Shown here: piece by piece, positions 51,051 through 53,547 of the stretch | Numbering within the stretch: the first letter of the stretch is position 1 | Layout: every line of letters begins with the position of its first letter | DNA from: Rikenellaceae bacterium | GTDB taxonomy: Bacteria > Bacteroidota > Bacteroidia > Bacteroidales > Rikenellaceae | Length of the DNA stretch: 53,547 bases | Assembly: GCA_017935625.1 (NCBI GenBank) | Contig: JAGBHC010000053.1 | Span: 1-53,547, forward strand | Direction of reading: 5' to 3' | Notes under the pieces: generated by a model | Databases searched by the model: none | Seen by the model: the letters and a program-made list of their open reading frames with translations, nothing else | Told to the model about the DNA's origin: nothing | Program-made: the position numbers and the translations under genes

Positions 51051-52112
51051 ATGAAAAAGTTTTTGTTTTTGATGATTGCCGTGGCAACCGTAACCGCTGC
51101 CGGGGCGAAAAAATTCAAATGGTCCTCCATCAATGTTCCCGAGGAGGGCGGTATCAGCTTCGTGCAGATTACCCGAGACGGAAGCAACGTGTGCGGCCCT
51201 CAGTTCTCGATGGCCGGCTGGTATACGGGCCGCGGTCTCTCCGTGTCGCCCGACGGAAGCAAAATCACCTATATCGGCTACAAGAACAAGACGCGCAACG
51301 TCTATGTCACCGGTACCGGCGCGGCCGGCTCCTCCGTGCAGCGGACCTTTCGTGCCAAGGTCAATACGGCTTGTTTCTCCTACGACGGCAAGGAGCTGCT
51401 GTTCAGTGAGGTGAGAGACAATACCGACCTGGTGAACATCACCAGTGCAGAGGGTGGCAACATCATCAACCAGGTCTCTACGGGCGGAGCTCCGTCGTTC
51501 AATGCCGACGGTACCAAAGTCTTCTTCTCGCGTTTCGAGAGCGGCTCGGGCTCCTCGGGCTTCGGCAGGATAATGGGCAAGGTTTCGAAAAAGATGCTTA
51601 CCGTGGATACCTATTCGGTCTGGAGCTACGACCGCACGACCAATCAGCTGACCAACTACGCGAACGGCAACAACCCCCAGCCGCTGAGAGACCGCAATGC
51701 GTTCATTTGCGAACGCACGAGCGAGTACGGCTACGGCGAAATCTGGCTGGTGGACCTCGACAACGGCACCGAGTCGCTGATTCTCTCCGAGCCCGGCAAG
51801 AACTTCACCACCCCTTCGGTTTCGCCCGACGGCCAGTGGATTGTGGTGATGGCCAACAGCTCGTCCAACGCCAAGAACGTGGCTGCGGGAAATAAGAAGA
51901 CCAAGGTGTTCTCTTACAGCGACAAGAAGCAGAATACCGATATCTTCGTGGTGAAGATGGACGGTACGCAGCTGACCCAGCTCACCTATCACAAGGGAAA
52001 CGACTGCCAGCCTGCCTGGTCGCCCGACGGAAAGTACATCTACTTCGTTTCGCAGCGCGGTTCGCAGACCGGTGACTACAACGTGTGGAGAATGGACTTT
52101 ACGCTCAGATAG
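51051..52112 (+). CDS. PD40/TolB-like beta-propeller exported protein
   Basis: A 353-residue protein with a signal peptide (MKKFLFLMIAVATVTAAGA). The mature part is a chain of WD40-like PD40 blades: LSVSPDGSKITYIGYKNKTRN, ACFSYDGKELLFSEVRDNTD, PSFNADGTKVFFSRF, PSVSPDGQWIVVMANSSSN and PAWSPDGKYIYFVSQRG, each with the S-P-D-G-x-x-I/V pattern of TolB-type propellers. There is no TolB N-terminal domain or OmpA domain, so it is a free-standing periplasmic propeller, probably a binding protein; its ligand is unknown. It uses fewer extreme-GC codons than its neighbours. The start at 51051 opens the signal peptide. A terminator follows at 52150-52182. Confidence 0.85.
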   Translation: MKKFLFLMIAVATVTAAGAKKFKWSSINVPEEGGISFVQITRDGSNVCGPQFSMAGWYTGRGLSVSPDGSKITYIGYKNKTRNVYVTGTGAAGSSVQRTFRAKVNTACFSYDGKELLFSEVRDNTDLVNITSAEGGNIINQVSTGGAPSFNADGTKVFFSRFESGSGSSGFGRIMGKVSKKMLTVDTYSVWSYDRTTNQLTNYANGNNPQPLRDRNAFICERTSEYGYGEIWLVDLDNGTESLILSEPGKNFTTPSVSPDGQWIVVMANSSSNAKNVAAGNKKTKVFSYSDKKQNTDIFVVKMDGTQLTQLTYHKGNDCQPAWSPDGKYIYFVSQRGSQTGDYNVWRMDFTLR

Positions 52113-52149
52113 TTTCTCCTCTCTCTCCCCGGAGGGGAGCGATGCAGAC

Positions 52150-52184
52150 AACGGTGTCCGTCGGTTTTCGGCGGACACCGTTTG
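52150..52184 (+). terminator. Terminator after the PD40 gene
   Basis: An 11-bp stem (52150-52160 with 52172-52182) around an 11-base loop; the right arm runs into TTT. Confidence 0.75.
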
Positions 52185-52521
52185 CGTTCGGGGGCCTGCC
52201 GGATGCTTGCCGTCCGTTCGGGCGTCCTCGTGCGGAGCCGTTCCGGAGTGTTTTACGGTAAGTGATTCGAATCATGTAATTGTCTGTTATATAATATGTT
52301 GCTCTGTGTGCTCGAATATTTTGATAATCGAAATTTATTTTTATTCGAACAGTATAAGAAAAAACAATCGCCCGAACGGGCGAAACGGGCTAAAATGCTG
52401 AAAAATCGGTGTAAAAAGTTTCGGTTTTTCTTGTGTTTAAAAAATAATTCGTATCTTTGCAGTCCATTTTGGATGATGGAATAAGAGTAATTAATTAACA
52501 AACAGGACAAATTTTAAGAAA
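52185..52521. other. AT-rich leader region of the str operon
   Basis: From 52260 the sequence changes from GC-rich to strongly AT-rich. It holds the rpsL promoter at 52431-52459 and a short CGCCCG/CGGGCG palindrome at 52369-52382. No gene is visible. Confidence 0.6.
52431..52459 (+). promoter_or_regulatory. str-operon promoter (TTG-N18-TATCTTTG)
   Basis: TTG at 52431-52433 and TATCTTTG at 52452-52459, followed by a leader of about 55 bases before rpsL. Confidence 0.8.
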
Positions 52522-52869
52522 ATGCCAACTATTCAACAGTTAGTTAGAAATGGTCGAGCTTTCCAGGCGGACAAGAGCAAGGCGCCTGCGCTCGATGCGT
52601 GTCCTCAGCGCCGCGGTGTATGTACCCGTGTGTACACTACCACCCCGAAGAAGCCTAACTCGGCTATGCGTAAGGTCGCACGTGTGAGATTGACAAACGG
52701 CAAAGAGGTGAATGCCTACATTCCCGGCGAGGGTCACAACCTCCAGGAGCACTCCATCGTGTTGGTGCGCGGCGCGCTCGACTCGGCAGGAGTGGACGGA
52801 CGCCGTCAGCGTCGCTCGAAGTACGGAGCCAAGAGACCCAAGGCCGGAGCTCCCGCAAAGAAGAAGTAA
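52522..52869 (+). CDS. rpsL: Ribosomal protein S12, internally shortened
   Basis: A 115-residue S12, against about 124-135 in relatives. The N-terminal part is normal, with the decoding-site loop TTTPKKPNS (39-47) and [16 protein letters not shown] (69-84). Directly after VRG84 the protein continues [22 protein letters not shown]. Every S12 I know has about 16 more residues here (GRVKDLPGVRYH followed by xVRG), including the second decoding-centre loop with the Lys88/Pro91 positions (E. coli numbering) tied to streptomycin response and accuracy. The frame is kept, as expected for a 48-bp loss between the two VRG-coding stretches. rpsG and fusA follow normally. Either the sequence has an assembly gap or the allele is deleted. 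Confidence 0.93.
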   Translation: MPTIQQLVRNGRAFQADKSKAPALDACPQRRGVCTRVYTTTPKKPNSAMRKVARVRLTNGKEVNAYIPGEGHNLQEHSIVLVRGALDSAGVDGRRQRRSKYGAKRPKAGAPAKKK

Positions 52870-52900
52870 AAACGGTTTAATCAATTCAAAGATTTAAAAA

Positions 52901-53377
52901 ATGAGAAAAGCAAAGCCTAAAAAGCGAATTCTACTTCCAGATCCCAAGTTCTCGGACGTGCTTGTGACAAGGTTCGTAAACAACCTTATGCTGGATGGTA
53001 AGAAGAGTATTGCCTACACTATCTTTTACAATGCACTGGATATCGTAGGTGAGAAGATGAAGGATGCGGATAAGGCTCCTTTGGAGATTTGGAAACAGGC
53101 ACTGGAGAACATCACTCCCCAGGTGGAGGTGAAGAGCCGTCGTATCGGAGGTGCCACTTTCCAGGTTCCGACCGAGGTAAGACCTGAGCGTAAGATTTCA
53201 TTGTCTATGAAAAACCTTGTCCTTTACTCTCGCAAACGCGCAGGTCACTCGATGGCGGAGAAGCTCTCTGCCGAAATCATTGCGGCTTACAACCAGGAGG
53301 GTGCCGCCTTCAAGCGTAAAGAGGAAATGCACCGTATGGCCGAGGCCAACAAGGCGTTCGCACACTTCAGATTTTAA
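52901..53377 (+). CDS. rpsG: Ribosomal protein S7
   Basis: A 158-residue S7, the primary 16S rRNA-binding protein that nucleates the head of the 30S subunit. The sequence is canonical for Bacteroidetes from [15 protein letters not shown] through [20 protein letters not shown] to [15 protein letters not shown], with no gap, in contrast to rpsL. It lies 31 bases after rpsL and 20 bases before fusA in the str operon. Codon use is visibly less GC-rich than in the rest of the window, as expected for a highly expressed gene. Confidence 0.97.
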   Translation: MRKAKPKKRILLPDPKFSDVLVTRFVNNLMLDGKKSIAYTIFYNALDIVGEKMKDADKAPLEIWKQALENITPQVEVKSRRIGGATFQVPTEVRPERKISLSMKNLVLYSRKRAGHSMAEKLSAEIIAAYNQEGAAFKRKEEMHRMAEANKAFAHFRF

Positions 53378-53397
53378 TTCGTAGAGAGGAAGACGAT

Positions 53398-53547
53398 ATG
53401 GCAAACAGAGATTTAAAGTTCACAAGAAATATCGGTATCATGGCTCACATCGATGCCGGTAAGACTACAACCTCGGAGCGTATTCTTTTCTACACGGGTA
53501 AGACTCACAAAATCGGTGAGGTACACGAAGGTGGAGCGACGATGGAC
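53398..53547 (+). CDS. fusA: Elongation factor G, N-terminal fragment (cut by window end)
   Basis: The first 50 codons of EF-G, the GTPase that drives ribosomal translocation. The G1 motif AHIDAGKTT (about 17-25) and the following [20 protein letters not shown] are diagnostic; the rest lies beyond the window. It follows rpsG by 20 bases with AGAGAGGAAG as a purine-rich ribosome-binding region. Confidence 0.96.
   Translation, partial: MANRDLKFTRNIGIMAHIDAGKTTTSERILFYTGKTHKIGEVHEGGATMD

Overview
The window reads as chromosomal core genome of a high-GC member of the Bacteroidales, most like Alistipes/Rikenellaceae. The evidence seen directly is: promoters with the Bacteroidetes -7 element TAnnTTTG in front of many genes and all three tRNAs, a rpsL-rpsG-fusA cluster, and lineage-typical proteins (DUF4290, an HU-like/SPOR fusion, DUF4369-thioredoxin, long PurM). 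The genus is inference from GC content and gene set. I see no prophage, insertion sequence, CRISPR array, rRNA or plasmid module.

Layout. 1-10300 (mostly +): outer-membrane beta-barrel protein, glycerophosphodiesterase lipoprotein, prmC-recX-M23 peptidase, dnaB, comM-comEC. 10300-12300: initiator tRNA-fMet on the minus strand with its own promoter and terminator, then a carboxypeptidase-regulatory-like surface protein. 12300-17300 (-): a five-gene heterodisulfide-reductase-like electron-transfer operon (HdrC-, HdrB-, HdrA- and HdrC-like proteins plus a membrane DsrMK/HdrD-like fusion). 17380-20900 (-): folA, thyA, lpxH and a cysteine-less DUF4369/thioredoxin lipoprotein. 21000-25600: DUF4290 diverging from an unusual sigma-54 activator, a 65-bp minisatellite, a DUF486 membrane protein, and murA preceded by 77-bp tandem repeats. 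25600-30830 (-): gtrA-like, HU/SPOR protein, lgt, then histidine kinase, ribE and an HTH/S24-like regulator. 30900-36700: tRNA-Arg(CCG), purM (-), then + strand TPR-like protein, smpB, tsaB, dCMP deaminase and ruvB. 36900-43350 (-): YeiH-like exporter, PAP2, MBOAT plus SGNH acyl-transfer pair, zinc protease, SDR. 43450-46840 (+): LolE/FtsX-like permease, menG, LEA-like lipoprotein, SPOR protein, small Cys-rich lipoprotein. 47100-50230 (-): small lipoprotein and leuS. 50500-53547 (+): tRNA-Ala(GGC), PD40 propeller protein, rpsL, rpsG and the first 50 codons of fusA.

How the genes fit together. Translation and its quality control (prmC, smpB, tsaB, leuS, three tRNAs, str operon), thymidylate and folate supply (folA, thyA, dCMP deaminase), envelope biogenesis (lpxH, lgt, murA, M23, SPOR proteins, LolE-like, MBOAT/SGNH) and DNA processing (dnaB, recX, ruvB, comM, comEC) dominate. 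The Hdr-like operon and menG point to menaquinone-linked anaerobic respiration.

Most noteworthy: (1) rpsL as given lacks about 16 residues, including the universally conserved KDLPGVRYH decoding-centre loop, at what looks like a direct-repeat junction; it is either an assembly or sequencing artefact or a remarkable S12 allele. (2) The murA promoter appears to be the last, diverged member of a tandem array of 77-bp hairpin-bearing units, each upstream unit being a near-promoter. (3) The five-gene Hdr-like membrane complex. (4) A sigma-54 activator with a degenerate receiver and no DNA-binding domain. (5) A DnaB with an SSB-like glycine-rich tail ending in DAPF.
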